Assembly (NCBI RefSeq): GCF_004295345.1
Contig: NZ_CP036200.1
Location: 248,001-312,000 of the forward strand
DNA: 64,000 bases
Source: Shewanella maritima
Lineage (GTDB): Bacteria; Pseudomonadota; Gammaproteobacteria; Enterobacterales; Shewanellaceae
Direction of reading: 5' to 3'
Below, piece after piece: positions 9,039-19,413 of the stretch. The notes beneath the pieces are model-generated. The model saw nothing but the letters and a program-made list of their open reading frames with translations, was not told where the DNA came from and ran no database searches. The translations under genes were made by a program, and so were the position numbers. How positions within the stretch are numbered: position 1 is the stretch's first letter; each line of letters opens with the position of its first letter.

Positions 9039-9854
9039 TTAACTTTGCAACGGACGCTGGTAGATCTCAATCTTAAAGTCTAATTCACATTTTAGTCCTT
9101 GCTTGGCTAACCTAGCCTTTTGAAAATCCGACAATTTCCAGGCATAAGGTGTCATATTAAGCAAATTCTCAATATCCGCTTTATCCGTCAAATCTAACTC
9201 ATAGCACACCTGGTGTTCGGCTATATGGTCAAATCCAGCGATTTGGATCTTATCTTGAGGGTGAAGCTTTGGTGTATCGTAAATAATCTGCTTAATTGCA
9301 TAATGGTGTTTAGGGCCGGGTGAAACCGCGATTAAAATCCCACCAGGCTTAATCACACGTTGCAGTTCTTCAGGCTTTGATGGCGCATAAATACGAATGG
9401 CTAAATCAAAGCTGTTATCGGCAAATGGCATTTCAAACACGCTGGCTACGCTGAAATTAATTTCACTGTAACGTTTTGCCGCATAGCGCACCGCCGCTTT
9501 TGAAATGTCGAGGCCATAAAAAACATGTTCACCAGCCAAACTGTGAGCTAGTCGACTGGTGTAATACCCCTCACCGCAGCCAATATCTAAAATGCAGGCA
9601 TCATCGTCAATATAGCTACTGGCTAACTGATTTACTTTATCGCTCAGAGCTTGATAAAAGCCTTGCTCAAGAAAACTGCGGCGGGCTTGCATCATCTCTT
9701 TGCTGTCACCGGGATCTTTGGTTTTCTTTTTTTGTACTGGCAGCAGATTTACGTAGCCTTCTTTGGCTTTATCAAACTGGTGACCGTTTTCACAGCCCCA
9801 GCTGCGACCTGCAAGGCTCAACGGGCTTGCGCATAAAGGACAAATATATGACAT
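9039..9854 (-). CDS. rlmA: 23S rRNA (guanine-N1)-methyltransferase RlmA
   Basis: Methylates N1 of G745 in 23S rRNA in gram-negative bacteria. 271 residues: an N-terminal zinc finger (CPLCASPL, then CENGH) at residues 5-25, then a Rossmann AdoMet domain with ILDIGCGEGYYT (about 88-99) and the FAVSVFEMPF-type region. The linker KEGYVNLLPVQKKK is a recognisable family feature. The downstream neighbour 10861-9861 ends 7 bp upstream, so the two are probably co-transcribed. It could be the TlrB/RlmA(II) paralogue, but the lineage favours RlmA(I). Confidence 0.9.
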   Translation of the reverse strand: MSYICPLCASPLSLAGRSWGCENGHQFDKAKEGYVNLLPVQKKKTKDPGDSKEMMQARRSFLEQGFYQALSDKVNQLASSYIDDDACILDIGCGEGYYTSRLAHSLAGEHVFYGLDISKAAVRYAAKRYSEINFSVASVFEMPFADNSFDLAIRIYAPSKPEELQRVIKPGGILIAVSPGPKHHYAIKQIIYDTPKLHPQDKIQIAGFDHIAEHQVCYELDLTDKADIENLLNMTPYAWKLSDFQKARLAKQGLKCELDFKIEIYQRPLQS

Positions 9855-9860
9855 AGGGAT

Positions 9861-10670
9861 TTACGACTCTTCGGCGAGCTTATCAACCATTTCAACCACA
9901 CTTTTTGGTGCGAGTAAGTTAAAACAATCAAGTTTATGTTGTAGCTTCTCAACTTCAAGATTTGGTTGATTAGCAGAGGTATTCAAATTTGGGCGGTCTA
10001 AGGTTTGTTGATAACTGCGAAACAACCATTGACGCTTGCTGTGCAGCAGATGATCGTACTTCATTAGCTCTTTGCTTAAGCTATGGTTTATCTTGGTCGC
10101 ATCGCTCTTGAGTAACTGACTAATTTCAGCGCGCACCTGTTCAAGCTCAGTAATTTGCAGTGCAAGGCTGCCCGTTGACTCTTCTCGAGTAAACTCACGC
10201 TCCACAATAGACTGAGCTTTGATCAATGACTCAGGTAACTTAAGCTGCCTAAAGTCTTGCTCAAACTCAAGTAACTCAAAGCGGCTATTATTCGCAAGTG
10301 AAATCCTGACACTGTCACCTAGCTCGACATAAATTATTACGCCCTCACGTAACTCTTCAATGCATTGCCTTGGATCGTGCCCAAGTTTTAAAAACAAGCG
10401 AAAACCTTGGCCTAACGAACGTGAAACTGATGAGCACTCATTTATCGTAGCTTGTTGCCACTCTTGCAGCTCAATACAAATGAATGGCGCCTGCTTTATG
10501 ATAAACCGTGCTTGTAATGGCTGACACTGATTTACAACAATTTCTGCCAGCGGATTGGCCAAATGCCCAAGTAAAGCCAGATCACTAACTTCATCCTCAA
10601 GGCGCACGAGCACCCGACTGTGATGGTGAAACTCAACTAAGTGAGGCAAATTATAAACGTGTCGATTCAT
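9861..10670 (-). CDS. Protein of unknown function, 269 residues
   Basis: I do not recognise a family. No signal peptide or membrane segment is seen. The N-terminal half is beta-rich, with hydrophobic strands such as EVVNQCQPLQARFIIKQ and GFRLFLKLG. The second half (about 150-225) is helical and charged and predicts as coiled coil (ALQITELEQVRAEISQLLK), ending in LLAPKSVVEMVDKLAEES. It ends 7 bp before rlmA on the same strand, so the two are likely one transcription unit; whether this means a role in rRNA work is unknown. Confidence 0.6.
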   Translation of the reverse strand: MNRHVYNLPHLVEFHHHSRVLVRLEDEVSDLALLGHLANPLAEIVVNQCQPLQARFIIKQAPFICIELQEWQQATINECSSVSRSLGQGFRLFLKLGHDPRQCIEELREGVIIYVELGDSVRISLANNSRFELLEFEQDFRQLKLPESLIKAQSIVEREFTREESTGSLALQITELEQVRAEISQLLKSDATKINHSLSKELMKYDHLLHSKRQWLFRSYQQTLDRPNLNTSANQPNLEVEKLQHKLDCFNLLAPKSVVEMVDKLAEES

Positions 10671-10785
10671 GAAGTTACCTTAGTAATGCCGACTGATTGT
10701 AGCCTGCATTGGTATCTGCGTCACGACTAATTCTAAGAAAATGCGAGTAATAGCTAAGTATCTAGCAAGAGAGCTTGGTATACCG

Positions 10786-12321
10786 CTAACCCGCCTGAAG
10801 CTCTACAATTAGGGTCGTACCTTCATCAACACTAGAAGTAAAACTCACTTGTCCTTGCTGAATTTCAACCATCAACTTAACCGCATACGTTCCCATACCC
10901 GTGCCAGAAGCTTTGCCATAGGTTGTATACTTCTCAAAAAACGTATCGCGAATGCTATTAGGGATCACGCCTACATTATGAATTTCAATCCTAGTTGTAT
11001 CACTGTCAGTATTGGCACGTATCATTACAGCTGAGCCATTAGGCGCTGCCTGCATGGCATTTTGCAGCAAGTTATTAATAATAGATGCCATCAGTGGGGT
11101 TTCTCCCATCACACAGATCTCAGAAGATACATGTGATTCAACTTCGAGGCGTTTTTCTTTTACTGTAACCGTGTTAACGTCAATCGCGGTGTCGATTATC
11201 TCAGCGACGAAAATTTTGCGAGGCTTGAATTGATACTGCCCCTCTTCTATACGGTTGATCATGACCATATTGTCAATGATCTGATTTATCATCAAAGTGC
11301 CGTTTTCAACAGCATTTAGCATATAGGTAACCACATCAGGTCTTTTAATATTCTTGCGAATGCTGTTGGTTGTAGAATTAATAACTTGCAATTGGTTTTT
11401 CAAATCGTGTTGCATGATGCGCTCAAAATCATTGCGAACTTTTAGGCTTTCCATCATCGAGCGGATCTGAGCTGTGCTGGCTTTTTGAGCCCTAATAATA
11501 TTGGAATGAGTCAAAAGGCGGGCTTTTAATACGGTAGGTACGATTGGTTTGGTTATGTAGTCAACAGCCCCTAACTCAAAGCCTTGTACTATATTTTCAT
11601 TCTCTGAGAGCGCACTTAAAAATATCACCTTAATATGAGATAACTGGCTATGTTGATTAATCTTCTCCATTACCTGTAAGCCATCCATTTCCGGCATCAT
11701 AATATCGAGTAAAATCAAATCTGGTGGATTGTTTGACAAACAAACCTCTAGTGCTTTCTTACCTGAAGTGGCCGCCCTTAACTGGTAATCACCTTTTAAC
11801 GTATTCGCAATGACATGAATATTTTCGGGTACATCATCGACAATTAATATAGACAGTTTTTCGGGCTCGTTGTTGACTACGGAAACTGGTTCATTTGCAG
11901 TTTCAGGCTCAACCGAAGAATCAAAAACAACAGGGTTTGCAAGGGCTTTATGAATATGATCAAGCAATATGTGTTGCGAAAACGGTTTGACGATGTATTG
12001 CGATACACCCAGCTTTATCGCATTAGTTACGATAGACTGCTCTACCACGCTCGAAATGATGACAATTGGAAGTGAGTCCCAGTCTCTATTTTTTCTAATA
12101 TGTGTCAACATAGTCATGCCGTCCATTTGCGGCATGCCAATATCCGAAACAACTAGCTTAATATCATGTTCATTTAGTTTTTCGAGCGCTTCAATACCAT
12201 TCTTTGCTTGAAATACCTTTGAAAAGCCTAGTGTTAATAGCATCTTAACAATGGTAAGCCTCATGTTGTCGATGTCTTCTACAACGAGCACTGAGGTCGA
12301 ACTTGCGTTTTCCAGCATCAT
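10786..12321 (-). CDS. Dual-receiver protein with histidine kinase-like ATPase domain
   Basis: 511 residues, three parts. REC1 (about 10-125) has the phosphoacceptor Asp60 in VVSDIGMPQMDG. REC2 (about 156-275) has Asp206 in LILLDIMMPEMDG. The C-terminal part has an H-box-like IMQHDLKNQL with His305 and an HATPase domain ending in GTGMGTYAVKLMVE. This is the reverse order of a normal hybrid kinase: receivers precede the kinase core. It is the last gene of a four-gene signalling operon (binding protein, hybrid kinase, HD-GYP, this gene). I infer that it takes phosphate or acts as a switchable kinase or phosphatase within this pathway. No DNA-binding domain is present. Confidence 0.85.
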   Translation of the reverse strand: MMLENASSTSVLVVEDIDNMRLTIVKMLLTLGFSKVFQAKNGIEALEKLNEHDIKLVVSDIGMPQMDGMTMLTHIRKNRDWDSLPIVIISSVVEQSIVTNAIKLGVSQYIVKPFSQHILLDHIHKALANPVVFDSSVEPETANEPVSVVNNEPEKLSILIVDDVPENIHVIANTLKGDYQLRAATSGKKALEVCLSNNPPDLILLDIMMPEMDGLQVMEKINQHSQLSHIKVIFLSALSENENIVQGFELGAVDYITKPIVPTVLKARLLTHSNIIRAQKASTAQIRSMMESLKVRNDFERIMQHDLKNQLQVINSTTNSIRKNIKRPDVVTYMLNAVENGTLMINQIIDNMVMINRIEEGQYQFKPRKIFVAEIIDTAIDVNTVTVKEKRLEVESHVSSEICVMGETPLMASIINNLLQNAMQAAPNGSAVMIRANTDSDTTRIEIHNVGVIPNSIRDTFFEKYTTYGKASGTGMGTYAVKLMVEIQQGQVSFTSSVDEGTTLIVELQAG

Positions 12322-12397
12322 TAATTGACTTCCTTAGGGCTGACGATAATCCTAACCTCTCTATCACATACGCTCGCGAGAGATCTGCAACTCTTGG

Positions 12398-13414
12398 CTA
12401 ATCTTTAAAGGTAGACTTAATTGCAATCACCTCTTCAAGGTTGTTCAAAAACAATGGTACAAGATAAGGGTCAAAGTGCTTGCCAGATTGCTCTTGTAAA
12501 AACACAGTAGCCTGTTCAATTGACCATGGCTTTTTATAAGGACGTTCAGAGGTCAGCGCATCAAACACATCAGCAATAGCGACTATTCGTGCGCACAGTG
12601 GAATATCATTACCCGACAACCCATTTGGGTAACCACTTCCGTCCCATTTTTCGTGATGGCTGATTGCCACCGTTTTAGCAAGTTTAAGTAATTCGGAATC
12701 GTCATCGCCGATAATGTCGGCGCCAATCTCGGCGTGTTTTTGCATCTCAACTCTTTCATCATCTGTCAGCCGTCCTGGTTTACATAAAATATGATCTGGT
12801 ATGCCTATTTTGCCAATGTCATGCATAGGTGCGGCTTGTTTAAGTAAATCAGCTTCAAGTGCATCCATGCCACTCGCTATTGCAAGAATATGCGCATAAT
12901 GACTCATCCTAATGACATGCATTCCCGTTTCATTATCTTTGTATTCAGCAGCCTTACCTAGACGCTCAATGATCTTGGTTTGAGTTTGTGTTAACGCTTT
13001 AGTGCGCTCTAAAACCTTTTTATTCAGTACCCTTGTTTGATCGTACAAAGCCAAGTGGGTTCTGACCCGACTTTTTACAATCGCTGGACTGATAGGCTTG
13101 GTAATATAATCAACCGCCCCTAATGACAGACCGAGTGTTTCATCAGATACTTCGCTATTGGCTGTGATGAAAATAATCGGAATTGATTTTGTGGTGGGGT
13201 CAGCTTTAAGCTTGCGACAAACTTCATGACCATCGACCTCTGGCATCATCACATCGAGCAAGATTAAGTCGGGTTTGCTTGGTTGCTGGCATATTTTCAG
13301 CGCAGTCGTACCGTTTAACGACGCTTTTATGGTGTACTCGTCACCGAGCACATCAGTTAACAAATGAATATTGTCCGCTACGTCATCAACTATCAGAATG
13401 GTGTGCTTTGTCAT
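12398..13414 (-). CDS. HD-GYP response regulator, c-di-GMP phosphodiesterase
   Basis: Receiver domain (1-120, phosphoacceptor Asp54 in LILLDVMMPEVDG), then a coiled-coil linker (125-152), then a complete HD-GYP domain. The HD motif is MHDIGKIGIPD (His198-Asp199), followed by KHAEIGADII and SHHEKWDGSGYPNGLSG (GYP at 261-263). All metal and GYP residues are present, so hydrolysis of cyclic di-GMP is expected (RpfG-type). It begins 8 bp after the hybrid kinase gene, so it is very likely the output of that kinase. Confidence 0.92.
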   Translation of the reverse strand: MTKHTILIVDDVADNIHLLTDVLGDEYTIKASLNGTTALKICQQPSKPDLILLDVMMPEVDGHEVCRKLKADPTTKSIPIIFITANSEVSDETLGLSLGAVDYITKPISPAIVKSRVRTHLALYDQTRVLNKKVLERTKALTQTQTKIIERLGKAAEYKDNETGMHVIRMSHYAHILAIASGMDALEADLLKQAAPMHDIGKIGIPDHILCKPGRLTDDERVEMQKHAEIGADIIGDDDSELLKLAKTVAISHHEKWDGSGYPNGLSGNDIPLCARIVAIADVFDALTSERPYKKPWSIEQATVFLQEQSGKHFDPYLVPLFLNNLEEVIAIKSTFKD

Positions 13415-13422
13415 CTGTTCCC

Positions 13423-16400
13423 TTAAAGTTCGTGTCTAGTTTTTTCAGCTAGCTTAGTTGCGAGTTGATCTACATGCTCAACTGCACGTTCAAATTCAAA
13501 CCCATCAATCATGCGATGTAGTTTTGCAACTGTTTTACGACCAGCAGCGTCCTCTAACGCACCTCGTATCAACTCAAAGTGACTCAAAGCATCAGTACTA
13601 AATGTTTCAAGTAACTGCTTAAGCTTAGCGACCTCTTCGGTCAGATTTTCTACTTGCGTAATATCAGATTGCTCAGATGCCTGATTGATTGCTCCCAATA
13701 AATATTCAAAATCAATTTTTGACATGTCAGCAATTGTGGCGGCCATTGAAGATGTCACCAGATCTAGCTCACTGGACAACTCTTCTAATGACTTGTTTTC
13801 GTGACAAGCTAACTCCAATTTGGCAGCAGCTTGTTGAATATGAGTTGCGCCTATATTTCCAGCGGCACCTTTTAATGAATGTGCCATTCGACAGGCAGAC
13901 TGCTTATCTTCGGCCAACATGAGTTGGGTAAAGTTTTCAGTAAAATGCTGCTCATTATCGTGAAAAATTTTCAGCAGTTTTAAATAGAGGTCAACGTTGT
14001 TTTGGCAAATGTTAAGCCCTAGGGTTTTATCAACACCTGGGAGCTTTGGTACTAGCTCGAGTAATTCAGGGCTAACTTCAAACTGTTTGAATTTAGTCAG
14101 TGAATCGACGACTGGGCTTCGCAAAATCCATTTACTGAGCGTTGAAAATAACTCCTTTACTCTTATTGGTTTGGGAACATGATCATTCATCCCGCATGCG
14201 ATCACTTTTTCTCTGTCACCAACCATTGCATTGGCCGTCATCGCAATAATAGGTAACTTATTAAATTTTTTCTGTTGTCTTATTGCTTTAGTCGCCTCAT
14301 AACCATCCATCACTGGCATTTGGCAATCCATCAACACACAATCAAAATCTGCAGTTTCAAGTATATCCAGTGCTTCTTGGCCATTGTTGGCAACCGTGAC
14401 TTCTATATCACTACTAACCAACAGCTCTTTCGCTAACTCCTGGTTTACAGCGTTGTCTTCCACCAATAGTATTTTCGCTCCCTCTAGGTTGCTGATAGCA
14501 AAATCAGTAAGCTTACTTGTCTTGCTCACAGGAGCACTTTCATAAGCTATACCCAGAGACGATAATATGGCTGCAATAAGCTGATTTTCGACAACTGGCT
14601 TAGTTAAAAATCCTTCAATATTGATGTTTCTAGCCGCTTCTGCCGCTTCCTCTTTGCCATAGGCTGTAACCATAATGACAGTTGGATAATGGGTGAGTTG
14701 TTGATGTGTCTGAATGATCTCTGCTGCTTTGATACCGTCCATTTCAGGCATCTTCCAATCCATTAATACTAGGTCATAAGGCGTTGTTTTATCTCTAGCT
14801 ACCAGCATATCAATAGCTTTCAGCCCACTTATTGCTTCATCAACTTTGAAACCATGAACACTTAGCATTTCGAGAAGAATTTTACGTGATGACTTATTGT
14901 CATCGACAACTAGAATATGGAAGGCTTTATTCTGATCAGCACTTGGGAACTGCGCCTGTTTCTCGAAAATATGAGTTTGTAAATCACACACAAGGTTAAA
15001 ATGAAAAGTGCTGCCCTCACCTTCACGGCTATCAACCCAAATATCGCCGTCCATTAGCTCAGTCAGCTTTTTGCAAATAGCAAGCCCTAATCCTGTACCA
15101 CCAAACTTGCGCGTAGTAGACGTATCAGCCTGACTAAACGATGTAAATAATTGTGATTGGATTTCTGGACTTATCCCAACGCCTGTATCTCTTACTGAAA
15201 ACAATAGCTTCACGCTATTTTCATCAATTTCTTGTGCGTCAACCTTAACGACTACCTCTCCTTGTTGAGTGAATTTAACTGCATTATTGGTTAGGTTTAT
15301 AAGGATCTGACTAAGACGAAGCGGATCTCCCAACAGATACTTGGGTACCTGTGGAGAAATTTGGAACATCAACTCCAATCCTTTCTCTTCCGCTTTTAAC
15401 CCCGCAATATTTGCTAGATTGTCAAAAATATCGTCAAGGTTAAAATCGGTATGTTCAATATTGAGCTTGCCAGCCTCAATTTTAGAAAAATCGAGTATGT
15501 CATTAATAATCCCAAGTAGTGACTCTGCCGACGAATTCACTTTCTCGATATAATTTTGCTGTTTAGAGTTCAATTCAGTTTGCAAAGCTAGATAACTCAT
15601 CCCAATGATGGCATTCATTGGTGTGCGAATTTCATGGCTCATATTGGCAAGAAAATCACTTTTAGCTCTACTTGCAAGCTTGGCTTTTTCTGTCGTCTCA
15701 GCCAGTTCATGTTCAATTTGTTTACGGTATGAAATGTCAGTCAAGGTACCACTGGTGCGCACAGCAATTCCGTTTTCATCACGCAGTGATTTCGCTCTGG
15801 CCTGGAACCAAATGAGCTTTTTATTGCTGCCATAAACCCTAAATTCAATATTAAATGCCTGCTGCTGGAATATATGCGCTTTCATCGCCTCATAAGTGCG
15901 TGCAAAATCGTCAGGATGGATTAACTCATGCCAATGTTCACGGCTTGTTATAATCATATTTTCACCGACAATTTCATAGAATCGAGGCGAAAACCACATC
16001 TTTCCAGATGCTTCAAACTCCCACACGGCATCACCACTACCATGTATTGCAAGCTCAAAACGTTTTTTCGACTCCTCTAAGTCTGCAGTGCGTGCTTTGA
16101 CTTGGGCTTCAAGATCTTCATTGCTCTTGTTCAGCGCCGCTTTTTGGGTACGGATAGTTTGCAATTGCTGGTTAATCGCATGCTTCATTTGATTGAAATT
16201 ATTGGTTAGCGTCCCAAGTTCATCGTCACGTTTTACAATCACGTCATCGGTGTGTACCCCTACAGCGATAGACTGTGATGCATGGGTTAATTTCAAAATA
16301 GGCCTGGTTAGTACAGTGGCAAGAAATATCGCGATGATGGCCATCAAAGCAGCAAGAAATATTACGGTGACAAAGATAATCTTTCTGGTTTGCAAAATCG

Positions 16401-17343
16401 CATGAAATGCCTCGGACTCATCCATCTCTACCAGTAAAGCAAAGTTGATATCGCCCCACATAATGGGAGTGTAAGTCGATAGAACGGATACTCCTCGGTA
16501 ATCTTTGGTGATGATGCCACCACTCTCTCCTTGCAAAGCTGCAATTGAACCTTCGGTTTTAATTGACCCTAACTCAGGATTGGCAAATGATGCTGACACT
16601 GTACGATTAACGGGGTCAAGATAAGCATCAGATCGCATCGTATAGTCTGGCCCGATCAATAAAGATTCACCGGTTTCTCCCATGCCAGAGCGTTGCTTCA
16701 TTACCTCATTCACATAATCATTTGAGACTTTAAGGATTACTACACCGTGTATCTCTCCATATTGACTGGTAATTGGCGCAGATACAAAGGACAAAATTTT
16801 GTCAGCTGAGGGCCAATACTCACCAAAATCAGTAATTGACACTCCTTGTCGCCCCTTAGCGTAAGCAACTGGTAGTAAGGTGTTCGTAAACCGTTCGGAT
16901 TGAACATTTTGGCCAAGTTCGTCCTCTCTCAAAACACTGTATATGATGTTGCCATCATTATTTACCAGCATCAGATCATAGTATTGATACCCGGCCAGAA
17001 ACTTCTTAAAAGCATCCCCATACTCTAATGACTCAAAAAAGTTATACTGAACTTCATCCATTACTCCCTCGTCGAATGTTGAAGAAAACGCTTCAACCGA
17101 AGAACTAATCGTAGTGCTTTCCGCAAGTACGCTCACATTAGCATGCAGCGTATTAATGTAATGTTTAAGCTGGCTGTGCTTTGCCGAGCGCACATATTCA
17201 AGTTTATTAAATATGTTATTTGACAAGGTATGTTGCACGTAATCAGTGATCACTAAGCTAACAGTACTCACCGGCAGTAAACTCACCGCTAACAAAACAG
17301 TAAGAAATCGGGTTCGGATACTTGTTGATTTCAATAGATTCAT
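13423..17343 (-). CDS. Hybrid sensor histidine kinase (Cache-HAMP-PAS-HisKA-HATPase-REC-REC-HPt)
   Basis: About 1306 residues from the ATG at 17343, which overlaps the stop of the upstream binding-protein gene (ATGA). Order: membrane helix near 10-30; a large periplasmic double-Cache-like sensor to about 310; a second helix ([19 protein letters not shown]); HAMP; a coiled coil; PAS ([20 protein letters not shown]). Then HisKA with His570 in [12 protein letters not shown], HATPase ([13 protein letters not shown]), REC1 with Asp862 ([12 protein letters not shown]), REC2 with Asp1006 ([12 protein letters not shown]) and HPt with His1155 ([10 protein letters not shown]). A full phosphorelay is thus encoded in one chain. 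The coupled upstream binding protein suggests it senses a periplasmic ligand, as in LuxPQ or TorTS; the ligand is not known. Confidence 0.93.
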   Translation of the reverse strand: MNLLKSTSIRTRFLTVLLAVSLLPVSTVSLVITDYVQHTLSNNIFNKLEYVRSAKHSQLKHYINTLHANVSVLAESTTISSSVEAFSSTFDEGVMDEVQYNFFESLEYGDAFKKFLAGYQYYDLMLVNNDGNIIYSVLREDELGQNVQSERFTNTLLPVAYAKGRQGVSITDFGEYWPSADKILSFVSAPITSQYGEIHGVVILKVSNDYVNEVMKQRSGMGETGESLLIGPDYTMRSDAYLDPVNRTVSASFANPELGSIKTEGSIAALQGESGGIITKDYRGVSVLSTYTPIMWGDINFALLVEMDESEAFHAILQTRKIIFVTVIFLAALMAIIAIFLATVLTRPILKLTHASQSIAVGVHTDDVIVKRDDELGTLTNNFNQMKHAINQQLQTIRTQKAALNKSNEDLEAQVKARTADLEESKKRFELAIHGSGDAVWEFEASGKMWFSPRFYEIVGENMIITSREHWHELIHPDDFARTYEAMKAHIFQQQAFNIEFRVYGSNKKLIWFQARAKSLRDENGIAVRTSGTLTDISYRKQIEHELAETTEKAKLASRAKSDFLANMSHEIRTPMNAIIGMSYLALQTELNSKQQNYIEKVNSSAESLLGIINDILDFSKIEAGKLNIEHTDFNLDDIFDNLANIAGLKAEEKGLELMFQISPQVPKYLLGDPLRLSQILINLTNNAVKFTQQGEVVVKVDAQEIDENSVKLLFSVRDTGVGISPEIQSQLFTSFSQADTSTTRKFGGTGLGLAICKKLTELMDGDIWVDSREGEGSTFHFNLVCDLQTHIFEKQAQFPSADQNKAFHILVVDDNKSSRKILLEMLSVHGFKVDEAISGLKAIDMLVARDKTTPYDLVLMDWKMPEMDGIKAAEIIQTHQQLTHYPTVIMVTAYGKEEAAEAARNINIEGFLTKPVVENQLIAAILSSLGIAYESAPVSKTSKLTDFAISNLEGAKILLVEDNAVNQELAKELLVSSDIEVTVANNGQEALDILETADFDCVLMDCQMPVMDGYEATKAIRQQKKFNKLPIIAMTANAMVGDREKVIACGMNDHVPKPIRVKELFSTLSKWILRSPVVDSLTKFKQFEVSPELLELVPKLPGVDKTLGLNICQNNVDLYLKLLKIFHDNEQHFTENFTQLMLAEDKQSACRMAHSLKGAAGNIGATHIQQAAAKLELACHENKSLEELSSELDLVTSSMAATIADMSKIDFEYLLGAINQASEQSDITQVENLTEEVAKLKQLLETFSTDALSHFELIRGALEDAAGRKTVAKLHRMIDGFEFERAVEHVDQLATKLAEKTRHEL

Positions 17344-18719
17344 TCGTTGGTACTTCCATAACTGTATGGCAACCAATCTTCAGCAGACAGAGTATCTACA
17401 CCAAAGATATTCATCCTTTGCTTGGTGATCATGGGTAAATCGGGTGTAGTAATGTTTTTGTGTCCGGTGCCAGTTTCAATATGCTTGAGTAGTACTCTAA
17501 GCCCAAGAGACGCTAAAAAGGGAGTATAAGGGGCCGCCATTGCGATCTTCCCTTCTTTTATTGCATCTAATGAAGAATGAAGCTCATCATTGCTGAGTAC
17601 TATCACCTTGTTTCCCCCGGCTCTGCTATTCCAACGATTAGCATCATCGATTGCTTTCACAGCGCCCATGGCCTGCTCAGCGCCAGTGCAAAACACTACG
17701 TCAATAATCGAGTGGCTAACTAACGCTTTTGCGACTTGTTGCAACGAGTCTTCTCGATCAGAGTTATTGTGAACACTTTCTATAATGTTGATTTCAGGAA
17801 AGTAGCTTAAAACTTTCAAAAAGTGCCCAGTGCGCATGGCATCGGCCGTGCTTCCAAGCGGCTTTCTTACTAAGACCACATTCGCTTTTACAGTTCCAAG
17901 CTCTTTATAAAGCCTATCTACAAGGTACATCGCTTGCTGAGCGCCATTCGCAGCAAAGTTACCTGTTATTTGTTTACTTACTCTTGCTGAGCCCACTAGC
18001 CTGTCAATCGATACAACAGGTATATTCGCTTTATATGCTCTATCTACAGGAGGCCCAGTAGGAGCCTCTTGCATTGGCCAAATCAAAATTCCATCATATT
18101 GTTGTTCAATCCAAGTATCGATATGCTTGGCTTGCACCTGATTATCAAACTGAGCATCTGCTATCGATAACTCCACGTTGGTCAACTCGTTCGCTTGCCA
18201 CTGCGCAGAGGCCGCACTGTTCATTAACCACGGGTGCTCTAATCCATGAGTAGAAAAACCAATTTTGTAGGTCTTTTTAGCATCACCATAAATACCTGAA
18301 TCAATTGGATAGTAATCAGTAAATGGCAGCATCAAAGTGTTACCATCAATCGGACTGATAATTTTCGTACCCATATTGGGCGTAAACTCTATGGCATCTT
18401 TTTGCGGTCTTGGGTAGCGACGCATATAGATGGGAAACGCCTGACTATTATAGAAATGAGCAACTTGATGATTTGCGTGGCTCAGCGGTAACTGCTTCCA
18501 AAAATTCAACGAAGCTTGTCCTGATAATTTTAAGCTGTCGACATACTGAATTAACTCGTTCCCTTGCAGTGATACCACCTTTTGCCAATTAATCTCTGCT
18601 TGATTACTTTGCTGTGTTTCAGGCATACGCACCTGTTCTTGCGCTTGCGCAAAACCTGTTGCAACGATGGCAGCGAACCCAAATAGCCATACTTTGATTT
18701 CTGAGTTACACATCAACAT
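17340..18719 (-). CDS. Periplasmic sugar-binding-like protein (LuxP/RbsB fold), sensor partner
   Basis: 459 residues with a signal peptide (WLFGFAAIVATGFAQAQ). After a 130-residue N-terminal extension comes a type-1 periplasmic binding fold: KIGFSTHGLEHPWLMNSA, DGILIWPMQEAP, IPVVSIDRLVG, DVVFCTGAEQAMGAVKAIDD and KVIVLSNDELHSSLDAIKEG. No transporter genes are nearby; instead it overlaps the hybrid kinase by 4 bp. It is therefore most likely a ligand receptor that docks on the kinase, in the manner of LuxP or TorT. The ligand may be a sugar given the fold and the adjacent polysaccharide locus, but that is inference. Confidence 0.85.
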   Translation of the reverse strand: MLMCNSEIKVWLFGFAAIVATGFAQAQEQVRMPETQQSNQAEINWQKVVSLQGNELIQYVDSLKLSGQASLNFWKQLPLSHANHQVAHFYNSQAFPIYMRRYPRPQKDAIEFTPNMGTKIISPIDGNTLMLPFTDYYPIDSGIYGDAKKTYKIGFSTHGLEHPWLMNSAASAQWQANELTNVELSIADAQFDNQVQAKHIDTWIEQQYDGILIWPMQEAPTGPPVDRAYKANIPVVSIDRLVGSARVSKQITGNFAANGAQQAMYLVDRLYKELGTVKANVVLVRKPLGSTADAMRTGHFLKVLSYFPEINIIESVHNNSDREDSLQQVAKALVSHSIIDVVFCTGAEQAMGAVKAIDDANRWNSRAGGNKVIVLSNDELHSSLDAIKEGKIAMAAPYTPFLASLGLRVLLKHIETGTGHKNITTPDLPMITKQRMNIFGVDTLSAEDWLPYSYGSTNE

Positions 18720-19341
18720 ACGATCCTTAATAAGAAATTCGATGAGATTGATTACTCGAACAGAAAAAGTAAACAGATTGTTATAACAGCATATTTTTCA
18801 AACGAGTTAAAGCTTGCAATGGGAACAGTGTACTGTTGCGCTTTAAGTCAAGTTATTGGTATGCGATCGAAAAACACACTAAAACAATTGTGATATCGAT
18901 TTGATGCTAATAAACGTTTACTATCAGCCGAGGCTTTACGTTGACTCTTCGGACAGTCGGCTTCAAACAACTTCTTACTCTGTAGCAATAATGAATGCGT
19001 CAAGGGACCAAGATACACAGGCCACTATTTTGGGCACGACTAGGTCACCTAATCATATAAGGCATTGATTTGAATTAGGTATATTTTTTAGATCGATTTC
19101 ATATGTACTCTACCATGTACACATTTCTCCCAAATTCAACTTTCAAACACTCTACAAGCTTGATGATCTAGACTCTGCTTTTTTCACTCACCTATTTGTT
19201 AACATGCTTATGGCTGATAATTAAAAAACTCGCTAAAGACCAAAAAGATAAAGCGGTAAAAATAGATACTTTGCTATTTATTACTTGTAAAAGAGCGAAA
19301 GTCGCAATCAAGCAGCACACTTTGGTCTACAAAAGTAGAAC
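18720..19341. other. Intergenic region without a recognised gene
   Basis: About 620 bp between the sensory operon start and the lipoprotein gene terminator. It must hold the promoter of the sensory operon (minus strand). I see an AT-rich stretch near 18740-18800 but no recognised operator, RNA gene or credible reading frame; a 55-codon open stretch on the minus strand has no start or homology I know. Confidence 0.5.
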
Positions 19342-19373
19342 AAAAAATGCCGCTATCAATAAGCGGCATTTTT
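19342..19373 (-). terminator. Terminator after the polysaccharide locus
   Basis: AAAAATGCCGCT and AGCGGCATTTTT form a 12-bp stem with an ATCAATA-type loop, T-rich on the minus strand, 40 bp after the lipoprotein stop codon. Confidence 0.88.
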
Positions 19374-19413
19374 AACACATTGTTTAAAATATTAATTTAC
19401 AACTGAAATTTGA

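Noticed and set aside
13423..17343. Kinase as LuxQ for autoinducer-2
   Set aside because: The binding-protein pairing is LuxPQ-like, but the periplasmic part is Cache-type and longer, and no lux genes are nearby; ligand left open.
18880..19060. Minus-strand open stretch in the gap before the sensory operon
   Set aside because: No start codon with ribosome site and no recognised motif; probably chance.
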